Source: Hyperoodon ampullatus | Taxonomy: Eukaryota; Chordata; Mammalia; Artiodactyla; Ziphiidae | Direction: 5' to 3' | NCBI GenBank assembly: GCA_949752795.1 | Contig: OX457057.1 | Span: forward strand, 159,193,980-159,257,979 | Length of the DNA stretch: 64,000 nucleotides | Part shown: one piece after another, positions 33,800-44,855 of the stretch | Position numbering within the stretch: the first letter of the stretch is position 1 | Layout: each line of letters opens with the position of its first letter | Notes under the pieces: model-generated | Seen by the model: the letters and a program-made list of their open reading frames with translations, nothing else | Database searches by the model: none | Told to the model about the DNA's origin: nothing | Made by a program: the position numbers and the translations under genes

Positions 33800-34720
33800 T
33801 CGTTCTCTGATGCTGAATGCTGCCATGCTCCACAACTCAGGCAGTGGGCCTCGTCTCCCTCCTCTCTACACTTGCCCTCAGTGTTTTCATCTAGTCTAGT
33901 GATTATACATCTCATCTAAATACTGACCATTCCCAGTTTATACCTCTAGCACCAACCTAACCCCTGCTTTCCAGCCTCATATATCCAACTGCCTGCTTGT
34001 TATCTCCAATCAGACATCTAAAGGTATACCCAGCCAAGCATCCCCCAAATGAGATTCTGATGTCCTCCATCTCCCAAACTTGCACTTCCACAGTCTTCCC
34101 CTTCTCGGTTAATGGCAACTTCATCCTTCCTTGACTCTCCTCTTCCTCTCACATCCCACAACAAAACAGTTGGCAAATCCTTTTGACTTGACCTTCAAAA
34201 TGGAACCCAGAACCCAATCACTTCTCCCCACTTCAACCACTGTCAACCCACTCCAAGCCATCATTAGTTCTTATCTAGATCATGATAACAGCCTCCAGCT
34301 GCTCTGCTTCCACCTATGACCTCCTTTCCCAGCCCATCCAGTCTATTCTCACCATAGCAGTCAGAGCCCTCCTATAAAACTGTAGTTTAGATCAAGTCAA
34401 TCTTCCACTCAGACCCCCCAGCAGATCCCCTTCTCACTCAGAGTAGAAGCCAAAATTCTTAAAGTGGCCTGCGAGGTTCTCTGTGACTTCTCATGCTGTT
34501 AACTCTGCTTCAGAATGTGCCAGGCACAGTCCCAGGACTTTTCCTGAACTGCTCTTCTCTCTGAGTTTTGCTTATCTTACTCTCACTTTTAGGCCTTTAT
34601 CTCAGCATCTTCTAACCTCCTTTCTTAGTTTATTTTACTCTATAACACTGATCTCATCTAACAAGTTATATCTTCACTTACTTATTTTGCTCATTGCCTC
34701 TTCCCAATGATGATGCAAAT
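33800..34720 (+). repeat. L2 LINE, long sense fragment
   Basis: It is the most complete L2 here: ATATCCAACTGCCTGCTTG, CCAGCCAAGCATCCCCC, CAGTCTTCCCCTTCTCGG, TTGGCAAATCCTTTTGACTTG, TTCTTATCTAGATCATGATAAC, CAGTCTATTCTCACCATAGC, and AAAGTGGCCTGCGAGGTTC. The TAGATCATGATAACAGCCTCC block is the degraded counterpart of the conserved L2/CR1 RT segment. Confidence 0.8.
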
Positions 34721-35635
34721 GGCACGAGAGTTTAAGACAGTCACCAACCAGAACTACAAACACTCTCCATTCTAGGTGCAACAAGAGCTTAATTTTGTTC
34801 GAAGGAAGAATAATGTTCTTTGTTTTGTTTCTGGTTCATGATGATGTTCAGCATTTTTGTTTGTTTTTTTTTACCAATGCAGTATATTCATCTCATGCTC
34901 TCTGCTGGCTCAGAATTAGAAAAATTCATCAGCACACTGAATAGGCACACAATAGTGAGACTGATCAATTAGTGCCTCCATCATAATCAGGATATGAAAA
35001 TCAGTATCTGTAAGACTCTTTTCATTGGGTTTTATTATCATATTTTTTATAGCCTTTTATTATAGCAAACTGCCAAGTGATTTATTTCTTTTTAAATTTC
35101 TGTCTAAACTTCATTGCAGTGTATAATATAAAATAATATTAAGAGGTAGCAATATTAACTTTACAATATTAAATCCATCTTCCTTTCCATCCACAGATCA
35201 GGAGAAATAGGAAAAGTGCTGTACTCCCATCTCTGCTAGTCAAAGCAAATATTTAATATAAAACTTCTTGGTTCCATCTGAAAAGCTGACAGACCTCTGA
35301 GTCATAGGTCTTATATCTTAATAGCTCTTGAGACAGTTGCAGGAAGAAATGGTTGAAGGTGGTGGTAATAAAGTAGAGACTCCTTAAAATTAGTAACAGT
35401 TTCAAACCAAATGAAATAACAGTTAAGATTCAGTTGGGAGAACATTTTGATGTTCCAGGTTTATTCAGCTTCAGTTGTTTTCAAAAAAATCAGAAATTTT
35501 AACACAGCTAAAATGGTTTCTCTAAGTGTTCTTTAAAACTACTTCTGGCATTTTGTGAAGAGAAAGTGTAAGTTTATTGCAGCTAAAGGGATGTCAAAGG
35601 CTCTTCTAAATTTGATTATCAAATGACAGTCTGTC
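34721..35635. other. No recognisable feature
   Basis: AT-rich unique-looking sequence. It contains TTTGTTTGTTTTTTTT (34858-34873) and no repeat or exon that I can support. Confidence 0.45.
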
Positions 35636-35639
35636 AAGT

Positions 35640-35995
35640 ATTTGAAGACAGTTGTCATGTCTCATGGAAGTCTGCAATTTTCTTGGGTAAATACCTTAGC
35701 TTCCTTCAACTATTTCTTATATGACAGGGCTGCCCTATTCTGGGTATTTCGTCTAGTTGTCATTCAATGTGCTTGTTAATCTGTGAGCGTGGCACCAAGA
35801 ATTGAATTTACCACTTCGCTTGTGGATTGACCTGGACAAAATAAAGTGGTACTTCTACAGTCCCTCTTTGGAATTTTTTTAACTTCGATTAATCCTAGCC
35901 ACATCAACATTAGTTTGTCAACCACATCACAGTATTGATTCATAATATTTTGTAGTCAATTAAAACCTCTAAAATATCTGCTTTTATTTCTTTCT
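35640..35995. repeat. L3/CR1-type LINE fragment
   Basis: CTTCAACTATTTCTTATATGAC, GCGTGGCACCAAGAATTGAA, AACCACATCACAGTATTGATTC, and TTTTGTAGTCAATTAAAACC match the order of an ancient CR1/L3 3' region. Strand was not assigned. Confidence 0.55.
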
Positions 35996-36002
35996 CTTAA
36001 AC

Positions 36003-36190
36003 AAGAGTAATTTTTAAAATTTTTATTTTGAAATAATGATAGATTCTCAGGATATTGCAAAGATAGTACAAAGAGATCCCAAGTACCATTCCTCCAGTTT
36101 CACCCAATGGTTCCTACTTACTTAACTATAAAAACCAGGAAACTGATATTGGTGCAACGTGTGGGCATAGTTCTTTGCCATTCTAACTAT
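36003..36190 (-). repeat. L1M-type 3' UTR fragment
   Basis: TTTTATTTTGAAATAATGATAG, TTGCAAAGATAGTACAAAGAG, TACCATTCCTCCAGTTTCACCC and AGGAAACTGATATTGGTGC are a reverse-complement L1M 3' UTR. Confidence 0.7.
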
Positions 36191-36365
36191 TTTTTTGACC
36201 TAAAAAATCTAAGTTCATCAAATAACAAACACTGTAACTAGATAAGTTTCTTCAGATGCCATCCCCTTTATCCTGTATTGGAATAATTTATATTGTCAGA
36301 GTTGAATTTTTTAGAACTTCTCACTTCACTTTCCTCTCTTAACATTTCTTAATACCTCCCCTGAA

Positions 36366-36420
36366 GAAAACCAACCAACCAACCAACAAAAACAGAACAA
36401 AAACAAAACAGAAAACCAAC
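36366..36420. repeat. (AACC/AAAAC)n low-complexity tract
   Basis: Three AACC units are followed by AAAAACAGAACAAAAACAAA. Confidence 0.8.
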
Positions 36421-36439
36421 CCTCCTCTCTCAGCATCCT

Positions 36440-36780
36440 ATATCAGTAAAATGGCACCACCACTCACTCAATTACTCAAACTAAAATTCTTGGAGACATT
36501 GCTGTTCCTCTCCTTCACTTATACCCTATATCCAATTCATTAGCAAATCCCATCAATTTTACTTTAAAAATTTATCTTGAAGCTGTTTCTTTTCACACGC
36601 ACTATGACCACCTTGGTCTAAGCCGCCATCACTCTGGTCACCACTGTGGCCTCCTAACTGACCTCTCAGTCCCACGCTTGCCACCCTAGAGTCTATTCTC
36701 CACAGAAAACACAGAGAGATCCCTTAAAGAACTAAACTGAGCCATTAACACTACTCTGCTCAACACCTCCAGTGGCTAAC
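36440..36780 (+). repeat. L2 LINE, RT C-terminal region
   Basis: It reads TCTTGGAGACATTGCTGTTCC, ATTCATTAGCAAATCCCATC, CACTGTGGCCTCCTAACTGAC, CTAGAGTCTATTCTCCACAG and CACCTCCAGTGGCTAACTAC. Confidence 0.75.
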
Positions 36781-37030
36781 TACTTATTTACATATACAGC
36801 ACTTATTGTATGCCGAGAACGTTAGTGCTTTAAATGTACTAACTCATTTAATCCTCACAACAACCCTCTGAGGCAGGTTTTAGTATGATCTACATCGTAT
36901 AGATGAGGAATTTCTGACACAGAGAGGTTAAGTGACTTCCCCAAGGGCACACAGCTATTATGTGGACGATCCAGGATGAGACATGGGCAGGCTGGCTGGA
37001 GAGCGCACACTCTGCTATTCCTCCTTGTGC
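36781..37030 (-). repeat. MIR SINE, well preserved
   Basis: Reverse MIR: AACTCATTTAATCCTCACAAC, AACCCTCTGAGGCAGGTTTT, ACAGAGAGGTTAAGTGACTTCC, and CCAAGGGCACACAGCTATTA. This is the clearest MIR in the window. Confidence 0.88.
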
Positions 37031-37234
37031 CTTTGGAGGAAGACACGATGCGGAGCCCATACTTATGGGGTGGGAGCTATGGTCCACCTCCTTGAGGAAG
37101 GATTATTTACATAAATTATTTGGAATTCTTCTTCATGGAAGAGTCACCTCTTCTCCATTTATTTGTTTGTTGAATCATTTATTTTTATCAGTGTGAACTC
37201 AGAGATATTCATTTTACACCTTGGGTTATAATTC

Positions 37235-37470
37235 AGTACTGCTTTGTTTTGTTGCTCAATTTTTATTATTCCAGTTCTGGCCATTGGGAACGCTTTCAGT
37301 TTGCTTCTGTGTCCCTTTGACATACCCCCATTAGTGTGGATTTTTTTGTTTTTTGTTTTTGAGCACTTCCTTACTTCCTGACACTATAAGATGTTTCAAG
37401 CTTATTTTGTATATTTCTTACCCTAGTTCTAGAATCAGCCATTTCTCCAAAGAGCTTGCTCAAACTACTT
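37235..37470. repeat. L1M-type UTR fragment
   Basis: TTCCAGTTCTGGCCATTGGG, CTTCTGTGTCCCTTTGACATAC, GAGCACTTCCTTACTTCCTG, ACACTATAAGATGTTTCAAGC, and GAATCAGCCATTTCTCCAAAG follow a recognised old L1 3' UTR order. Strand was not assigned. Confidence 0.6.
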
Positions 37471-37479
37471 TTAAATTAT

Positions 37480-37620
37480 ATACTTATTTATATATTTGTA
37501 TTTTATTCCTCTCTCCCCTGACTATACCGCAAGTTCCGTGGGGACAGGAACTTTGCTTTATGTAATGCTGTATTCTAGCCATAGAGTGCCTAGTAATTAT
37601 CAGCCAATTTTGTATGTGTT
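37480..37620 (+). repeat. L2 3' terminus
   Basis: CCGCAAGTTCCGTGGGGACAGG, AACTTTGCTTTATGTAATGC and CATAGAGTGCCTAGTAATTATC. Confidence 0.6.
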
Positions 37621-38163
37621 CAGTCCATTTTGTTAAATCAATTTCTGACCATGGGACCAGTGTTCTTTTTTCTCTGAACTTTAATTTGCTCTCCAGAAGT
37701 TGGGAATATGCAACTCACCATTTACTTGTTTGCCTCTTCATGGTTATTTTCCCCTAAATTTTCCCTCATCTCTGCAATTCTGATGACTCTTTACTTGTTG
37801 ATCAAAATTAAGTCTAGAGTAGCAGTTCCTTTACTGCTTCCTCATGTGCAAGAATTCAGAGAAGTTTTGTTTTAAGAAAAAGGCTTACAGTAGATTTCCA
37901 GATAACTGAAAATAATTCCTCATCACATCTATATTTTCTATGCTGTGTTAGAATAGCAGCATTCTCAGTCCAGCCATGTTGCTACTACTGGTTATCCTTG
38001 TCTTTAGACTTCCCTAGATGGTCCCCTTTGGGCTTTCATCTTTGACTTCATGGATACTCGAGACTTGCTGTATCTGCTAGGTCCAGGAAACCTACAAAAG
38101 AATACCCTTCCATGGCCATGTTGCAGTTACCAGACACTGTCCACTAAGTCTCTAGAAAATTCT
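37621..38163. other. No recognisable feature
   Basis: Nothing was identified; unremarkable AT-rich sequence. Confidence 0.45.
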
Positions 38164-38183
38164 TAAGACTGTATTATATTCTT

Positions 38184-38535
38184 TTAATTAATTAGTTAAT
38201 TTATTTATTTTTGGCTGCATTGGGTCTTTGTTGCTGTGCACGGGCTTTCTCTAGTTGCAGCGAGCGGGGGCTACTCTTTGTTGCGGTGCACGGGCTTCTC
38301 ATTGCAGTGGCTCCTCTTGTTGCAGAGCAGGGGCTCTAGGCGTGCACGAGCTTCAGTAGTTATGGCACGCAGGCTCAGTAGTTGTGGCTCATGGGCTCTA
38401 GAGCGCAGGCTCAGTAGTTGTGGTACACAGGCTTAGTTGCTCCGCGGCATGTGGGATCTTCCCGGACCAGGGCTCGAACCTGTGTCCCCTGCATTGGCAG
38501 GCGGGTTCTTAACCACTGCGTCACCAGGGAAGTCC
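38184..38535 (-). mobile_element. Long-form CHR-2 SINE
   Basis: A well preserved antisense copy: TTTATTTTTGGCTGCATTGGG, GGCTTTCTCTAGTTGCAGCG, AGTAGTTGTGG blocks, GACCAGGGCTCGAACC and GCGTCACCAGGGAAGTCC. AAGACTGTATTATATTCTT and AAGATTGCATTACATTCTT flank it as a 19-bp target duplication with three mismatches. Confidence 0.95.
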
Positions 38536-38616
38536 AAGATTGCATTACATTCTTATATGAAAATTTCCAGTTTATTTTGTTATTTAAACTCTGGTATTAC
38601 TACTGAACTCTATTAC

Positions 38617-38845
38617 AGTCATCCCTCATTATCCACAGAGGATTGGTTCCAGGACCCCCACTCATACCAATATCCAAGGATGCTCAAGTCCCTTGCATAA
38701 AATGGGGTAATATTTGCATATAATCTATGCACATCCTCCCGTATACTTTAAATCATCACCAGAGTATTTATGATACCTAGTACAATGTAAATTCTGTGTA
38801 AATAGTTGCCAGCTCGTGGCAAATTCAAGCTTTGCTTTTTATAAC
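38617..38845 (+). mobile_element. Tigger-family (TcMar) DNA transposon end
   Basis: It begins CAGTCATCCCTCATTATCC, then GATTGGTTCCAGGACCCCC, ATGCTCAAGTCCCTTGCATA, CATCCTCCCGTATACTTTAAAT, and GTAAATAGTTGCCAGCTCG. This is the 5' part of a mammalian Tigger-type element; the far terminus is missing. Confidence 0.75.
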
Positions 38846-38949
38846 TTTCTGTAAAATGGAGCTTGTAAAGGTGTCTAGCCCTTTGTATTAGCAACTGTGC
38901 CAATGTGTCTATTCAATAATAATAAATAATTTATTTTAAATATATTCCA

Positions 38950-39097
38950 GGGACTTCCCTGGCAGTCCAGTGGTTAAGACTCCGTGCTTCCACTGCAGGG
39001 GGCATGGGTTCGATCATGGTTGGGGAACTAAGATCCTGCATGCCACGGTGTGGCCAAAAACAAAAAACAAAAAAAAAAAAACAGCAGCAACAAAACC
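38950..39097 (+). mobile_element. Short CHR-1-like SINE
   Basis: It starts GGGACTTCCCTGGCAGTCCAG, with a B-box reduced to GGTTCGATCATGG, then GGTGTGGCC and an A/C-interrupted tail. AAATATATTCCA at 38938-38949 and 39098-39109 is a perfect target duplication. Confidence 0.94.
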
Positions 39098-39110
39098 AAA
39101 TATATTCCAA

Positions 39111-39505
39111 AATACCACCTTTTTATTAATTCACAGTTTCCTTCCAAATAATGCAAATTGGTGGAATTTTTCACATCTATAAAAATGATTTTTTTTTGAG
39201 GCAGACAATGGTGGCAAATTTTTATCTGACTCTCTTGAGGATGGCATAATGGCCTTTGGTTGCAGCAAGCAAGAATGCAGTCAGACAGAAAGGAGAACTG
39301 GATGCAAGTGCAGATAAAACTATTCATGGTAAGTTCCCCTTGTCCCCTGCCCCGAGCTGACCTGACACTAAATAAGGGTCTGTGGAGACTCCTTGCAGTG
39401 ACTGCTGTAAGGATGCTGCTAAGGATATGCCCATCATATTGCTCAGTGTCCCTTTTATGAGGACACTTCAGAAAAAGCTTTTCCTAGTTTTAGTATCAGA
39501 TTTTG
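39111..39505. other. No recognisable feature
   Basis: No repeat or exon was recognised. The 99-codon minus frame includes SINE tail sequence. Confidence 0.4.
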
Positions 39506-39509
39506 TTCA

Positions 39510-40010
39510 ATTATTCAACCAATATTCACTGAGGCTCCTACTAAGTGCCAGACTCTGTCCTGAGAGGTGCAGGCCAGGTCTTGTGCTCATGATTTTCTGT
39601 AATGGGAGAGACACACAGTAAACATATTATCAAGTAAGTGAGTTAACATTTTTCATGTAGTGATTAGGGACTATGAGAAAAAAACAAGCAGGGTGAAGCA
39701 ATCTCACCTTGGGCTTAGGGGAAGAGGAGCCGCTTTCAAGTGGGCAGTTAGAAATCACTTCTCTGAGGATGGGACTTTAGGCTGAGGCCTGAATGACGAG
39801 AACAAGTCAGATGTGTGAAAATCTGAGGAAAGAGGAAAAACAGGTGCAAAGTTCTCGAGTCAGGAATGACCTCGGTGTGTTCAAGGAACAAAAAGGAGAC
39901 CAGGGGTGGCTGATGTGTGGTGAGGAAGAAGGGGGTTGGGAGCTGCTGAGATTGAAGGCCCAGAAGGACCTGGGCATTGGGCTTTCTAGGTGAAGAGGAA
40001 GTTGCCGGAG
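39510..40010 (-). repeat. L2 3' region
   Basis: Reverse L2: TTATTCAACCAATATTCACTG, CTACTAAGTGCCAGACTCTG, ATGGGAGAGACACACAGTAAAC, AGGCTGAGGCCTGAATGACG and AGGTGCAAAGTTCTCGAG. The 141-codon minus frame at 39748-40173 largely overlaps this L2. Confidence 0.7.
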
Positions 40011-41135
40011 CTGAGAAACACACCTGGGCTGCTCTGCCGTGTGTATCTCTGGGTCCCATGAACGGATATCTTAACCCACTTCCTGTTCTCATCTCCTGTT
40101 CAACAGCTTTGGGCCAGATTTGTGACCTTTGGTGAGTGCCTCGGAGCCTGAGTTGTGTATTAACTTCATTCACGGCACCATCTCGTGCCCAACTCTAGTG
40201 TGTCCTTTTTCTTTCTAAAACTTCTTATGGTAGCTAGTTCTGGTTTATGTTATCTTTTGGGTGAGTCACTTCCTGTCTTGTTTTGGGTGAAGATAGGTGA
40301 CAGTGCATACACACAAAAACAATGGTGGAGGGAGGGGGTAGCAACATCTCCTTCACGGAGTCTTCAGAACGGGATGGATTTTTATCTATCCAGCTGAACT
40401 TAGAGGCTGTCGCCCCTGTCTTTGACTTTCTGCTCCTTGGATTTTAGCGTGAGGCTATGGGTTTGGAAGGGACTACTATTCATTAGCCACCTCTCTAAGA
40501 AGGAAAGAAGAAAGAGAGGGAGGGATGCCACCAGGAGTTTGTACCTGAGGCCACCTCAAGACATATAAGATGGGTCCCGATGAAAATGGGAAATGTATTT
40601 CAGATCCCAGATACCTAAGAGGCCACAGCAGTCAGTTCCAAGAAAGTGCACCTTAATTCCATAAACTCTGTGGAGTAAAGGGACAAAAAGAACTGGGAAT
40701 GTCAGGAATTTCCCTCAAAAGTTACCTGGAATTGCTGTGGACTTCTCAGAGTGTTGTGGTCTCCATAGGCCCTTTGCTCAGTGGTGATTCCAGGTGTGGC
40801 AGAGCCTTCCCAGGCTGACCACAGTCCCCTGGTCATCTCTAGCTCTTGGCTAAACCAGGCTTGAGGTTTTGAGAAGATACACAGGCCAGGGATCTTGTCA
40901 TGTTGTGGTAACTACCATGTTCTTCCCTGTTAAACGATCATCTAAAAAAAAAAAGGTAAGCACTCAGAGTGGGTGTATGATGGGGGGTGGGGCAGGGAAG
41001 AGTCACTTACAGATTCTCTCCAGGATAGGGGACAAAGACAAAGGCCTGAGATCATTCTACTGGCAATAAAGTAGCATAGCTGTTTTGCTTTAAAATAACT
41101 ATCTTTCTCTAAAACTAATGCTAACCTGAGTCAAA
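40011..41135. other. No recognisable feature
   Basis: About 1.1 kb unassigned. A pure A-run lies at 40945-40955 and a purine-rich patch at 40500-40525. Confidence 0.45.
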
Positions 41136-41139
41136 TTTG

Positions 41140-41235
41140 CCTCCATTCACTTACTCCATAAATATTTCTTGAGTGCTGACTAAGTGCCAGGCACTTTTCT
41201 GGGCATGGGGATACACCACTGACATTACAAGCATC
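41140..41235 (-). repeat. L2 3' terminus
   Basis: TTCACTTACTCCATAAATATTTC, TTGAGTGCTGACTAAGTGCC and AGGCACTTTTCTGGGCATGG. Confidence 0.7.
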
Positions 41236-41943
41236 TTATCTCTCCAAGATGATCAGGGCCTTCTGCCTGTGATGACCACAATCCTGTCAATGTTCCCTAT
41301 TGCCCTGAACTTGCTGATTCCCTCTTGAATATCAGGTAATTGTACTCAATGAGCTGTACAAGGAGCTCATGAAGGAGGAGCTGGGTGAAAGCAGGGAAAG
41401 AATTTGGGTATTAGTTCTTGCAATACTCTACCACGTAGATGTCTGACTGAGAGAGCTGCACGCCCATGTGGCTAATTCCACAGTGGCTTGGGCTACTTCC
41501 AACCCACTCTACGCCCTCCTTGCAAACTTTACATGAGCTTACATGTAAATTTTTCAAGTTGTCACCTCCTCCCCCTGTACCCTCCCCCTCCGAAAAAAGG
41601 TAGAGGGTACACTTCTTCCTCATTATTTTGCCTTTTCAGGCCCCTCCTTACAACTGGCCTCTAGCACAACTGGCAGCAGAAGCGCTGACCTATCATGAGA
41701 AAGACTTTCTGGGGGATGTGTGGCCTGGGCAGCAGCAGCAGGAAGTACAGGAAATCTCATGAGACAGTCTGTTCTTGAACACTTGCCTGTCTTCTTCTGC
41801 AGACTCATGAGGTAAAGAGAAGCACCCGAGTTACTGGGGAGGTAACTGGAACTGAGTCGCAGTTCTTAACTGTTTGAGGTTCACCCATAACTGGCAAAAT
41901 AACCGCAGGGCACGACCGTTAGACTCCAGCCAAGCCTGCGGCC
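41236..41943. other. Unassigned, 5' of an exon candidate
   Basis: No repeat was recognised. CCTGTCTTCTTCTGCAG at 41786-41802 looks like a splice acceptor, and a GGTAAAG donor-like site follows at 41811-41817. No TATA box or CpG island was seen. Confidence 0.35.
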
Positions 41944-42073
41944 ATGGTGCTGTATGTTGAGATACTTTTGATTCTAACGGTTCTAAGCACCCAGGGAGCC
42001 CAGCAGTTAGAACCAGCAGTGAAAGGCATAAAGCAAGGCTTTGTCTGCAAGCACTATAATGTGCTGGCTCATG
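41944..42073 (+). CDS. Candidate first coding exon of a small secreted protein (unidentified)
   Basis: A start codon in a strong context (GCGGCCATGG) opens 43 codons followed by one base and a consensus donor, G|GTAAGA, at 42074. The peptide begins MVLYVEILLILTVLSTQG, a plausible signal peptide with an uncharged core of about 12 residues, followed by AQQLEP and a single-cysteine segment, GFVCKHYNVLAH. Reading past the donor, the frame stops at about 42111, so a spliced structure is needed. The layout (signal peptide plus first cysteine, phase-1 donor) resembles small cysteine-rich secreted families such as Ly6/PATE. I do not recognise the protein, no downstream partner exon is proven, and chance is possible. 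Confidence 0.3.
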
Positions 42074-42353
42074 GTAAGATGCTGCTATGGAGTCCTGGGG
42101 CGGTCACGTGAGAGGGGAGGCATAGTGGTCTGTTTTCTTGAGGAAAAAAGATAGCTGCTTCCAAGAGGAAGGGCAAGCAGCCTGGGTCATAGATCAGAGC
42201 TGACTTCTGTGGAAGACTCAGGACGGGGCCCTGTGACGACTCTTGTGCTTTTCTGGATGATTTAGCTAACTGATCACGCACAAATGTGAGCTCTGGGATA
42301 AAGACACTGGCTCCAAGCCCTAGACATCTAAACGTTACATCACTTGTTATTAA

Positions 42354-42436
42354 GAAAAAGGGAGAAAGAGAGAGAGAGAGCGAGAACAAGACAGACAGAC
42401 AGAGAGAGAAAGAAAGAAAAGAAAGAAAGAAAGAAG
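42354..42436. repeat. (GA)n/(GACA)n/(GAAA)n purine tract
   Basis: About 80 bp of almost pure purine on the plus strand (AGAGAGAGAG, GACAGACAGACAG, AAAGAAAGAAAG). Frames on both strands here (108, 131 and 137 codons) are products of this tract. Confidence 0.92.
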
Positions 42437-43630
42437 CTTTCTCTGCCACATCTCTGGCAAGTGTTGTCTCCTGATACAGCAAGGTCCATTCTTAGAAATG
42501 GCCAGGCTTCACTGCCAGGGTTTGCTGAAAGCACTGTGTTAAAGCCAGCACAGAAAGACTGGCCCCAGGCTGAACGCTCTGACCCATCCAAATCCACCCA
42601 GGCCCATGCCCAACTACCACACCCTGTCTTTTGTTTTCGGTCACATCTGATCCTCTGGTGCACACCTTGAGAGACTGGAAATCCTAGGATGGTTTGCCTC
42701 TGTCTTATATACACCAAAACCACCAGGCCAGGCACAGCGGCTTCCGTAGAGATAGCATCTAATGAACCCAGTGGATGACTTCTTCAAGCAAGTTGGCAGG
42801 TCAATCTAATTTGGAGGAAGAAAGAGAAGCAGGCCAAAATATGGCCAGAGATCAGAGATGGGCCCTGGACCAACCATCACCAACCTAGGATTCTAAAAAC
42901 CCCTTCTGCTACTTCTCTTGCCTGAAGGGGAACTCCTCCCTAGGCTGAAAACGTGAAGAGCAGAGCTGGGTCTTGTCAGAGGCTGGGTGGATTACAGCCT
43001 GGAACAGGGCCTGCCAGTCAGGAGACCAGGACTGGGGTCCCACCATTATGATCAGGTGAACATTATCATCTGACTCGCCCACTGGCCATGCTGATAAGGC
43101 ACCCCAGCCTGGTTGGGGCCGGGGTGAGAGGGTTCCTACTCTGCTCCTAATTTGGCTGGAAGGTATCACATAACTGATTTATAAAATGCAATTGATGCTA
43201 CGTAAGCTCAAAACACTTAATATGTCTTTCTAAGCTCAGATATGGTTATTTCTAAATGGATGCTCTCCTCCCAGCTCCCCACTGCCCATAGCTGACTTGG
43301 TGATAGAGCCATTCTGACCACTCTTTTTAAATCTACAATCAAGATCTAAAGGTGAGCAGAAAGATTCAAAAGATGTATAACACAGTCAATAAAATTAAAG
43401 GTGTATTCAAAAGACCTTTTTCCAAAGCCTGGGAGTGACTCATTTATTTAAGATGAGAGGGGCTGCTCAACTTCAGCTGGGCAAGGGTGGGAATGCAGGG
43501 TTTTTATCACTACCTCTCCTGGGGAAAATACCAAGGATCAACTCTCCCTACCACCATCAACACCACCCAGAACATAAAAACACACAAGAAACTTTGGTCA
43601 CGTAGATTTTTTTCCAGGCTGACCAGATAT
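42437..43630. other. No recognisable feature
   Basis: About 1.2 kb unassigned. No repeat family or downstream partner exon for 41944-42073 was found by eye. Confidence 0.45.
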
Positions 43631-43636
43631 TCTCTT

Positions 43637-43847
43637 TTTTTTTTTTTTTTTTTGCGGTACGCGGGCCTCTCACTGTTGTGACCTCTCCCGTTGTGGAGCA
43701 CAGGCTCCGGACGCGCAGGCTCAGCGGCCGTGGCTCACGGGCCCAGCTGCTTCGCGGCATGTGGGATTTTCCCAGACCGGGGCACGAACCCGTGTCCCCT
43801 GCATCGGCAGGTGGACTCTCAACCACTGCGCCACCAGGGAAGCCCCG
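43637..43847 (-). mobile_element. CHR-2 SINE, CD form
   Basis: An antisense copy near consensus: TTTGCGGTACGCGGGCC, CCGGACGCGCAGGCTCAGCGG, CGGGGCACGAACCCG and CACCAGGGAAGCCCC. No convincing flanking duplication was seen, perhaps because one flank was altered. Confidence 0.94.
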
Positions 43848-44626
43848 GATCCAGTTTTCAGACCTGGAACACACTGTCTGATGAGGTGGTTGGGTCTCCA
43901 GGCAACAATCTGGAGGACCCTGCAACACCATGACAAGTGAACAGGGTATTTCTCTAGTCCTTTTCCAAAAGGATCTATAGCTATTTATTTGAGTAACTGT
44001 GTCCTGGGCACAGAGTCTGAATTGACATTGCTATGCAGAGACCTGCAGTATAATTGTGGCCCTCCTGGAGGGCACCTGAGGTCAGATATTCAATACAGTC
44101 CTAGCCAAAGTTCTGCTTAGAGTAGGCCCACTGAGTGTGCAGACCCACCTGTTGTCACTTCCTTAACCCTTAAGTGTAAAATTAAGATTGACATACTTGG
44201 TCCAACTCCTACATTGGGTCCTTAGCTTAGGGGGTAAGAGTTATTATAGTGGAGAAGGCCAAGTAGAAGTATATGAAACTGCCTCTTCCCGAGATAGTAA
44301 ATAAAATTTTAAAAACCACTATTGCATCCCAGGGGGGATGGCAGAGATAAGTGTCATCCTTAAGTGTCCAAAGGATTCAGGAGCAGTGGTTCCTAGAATA
44401 TCTCCATGTGAGTCACCAGTCTGGCCACTGCAAAAACTAGATGAATCCTGGAGGATGACTGCAGATTATTACAAACTCAAATAAGGAGTAGCCTGATTAC
44501 AGGACAGCTGCTGTTCCAGATTAGGTATTTTTGCTAGAACAGGCTAATATAGCCTCAGGTTCATGGTATATCGTCATTGATTTGGTAAATGCATTCTTTT
44601 TAATCCCATTTTAAAAAGAGGATCAG

Positions 44627-44855
44627 GGGCTTTCCTGGTGGCGCAGTGGTTGAGAGTCCGCCTGCCAATGCAGGGGACACGGGTTCGTGCCCCAGTCCGG
44701 GAAGATCCCACATGCCACGGAGCGGCTGGGCCCGTGAGCCATGGCCGCTGAGCCTGCGCATCCGGAGCCTGTGCTCCGCAACGGGAGAGGCCACAGCAGT
44801 GAGAGGCCCGCGTACCGTAAAAAAAATAAAAAATAATAATAATAAAATAAAAATA
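44627..44855 (+). mobile_element. CHR-2 SINE, CD form, in the ERVL relic
   Basis: A sense copy: GGGCTTTCCTGGTGGCGCAG, GGGTTCGTGCCCC, CGCGTACCG, and an (AATAAA)n tail. A perfect 14-bp duplication, AAAAAGAGGATCAG, at 44613-44626 and 44856-44869 restores the retroviral sequence when the SINE is removed. Confidence 0.96.

Noticed and set aside
39748..40173. 141-codon minus frame
   Set aside because: It overlaps an L2 3' region and has no known domain.
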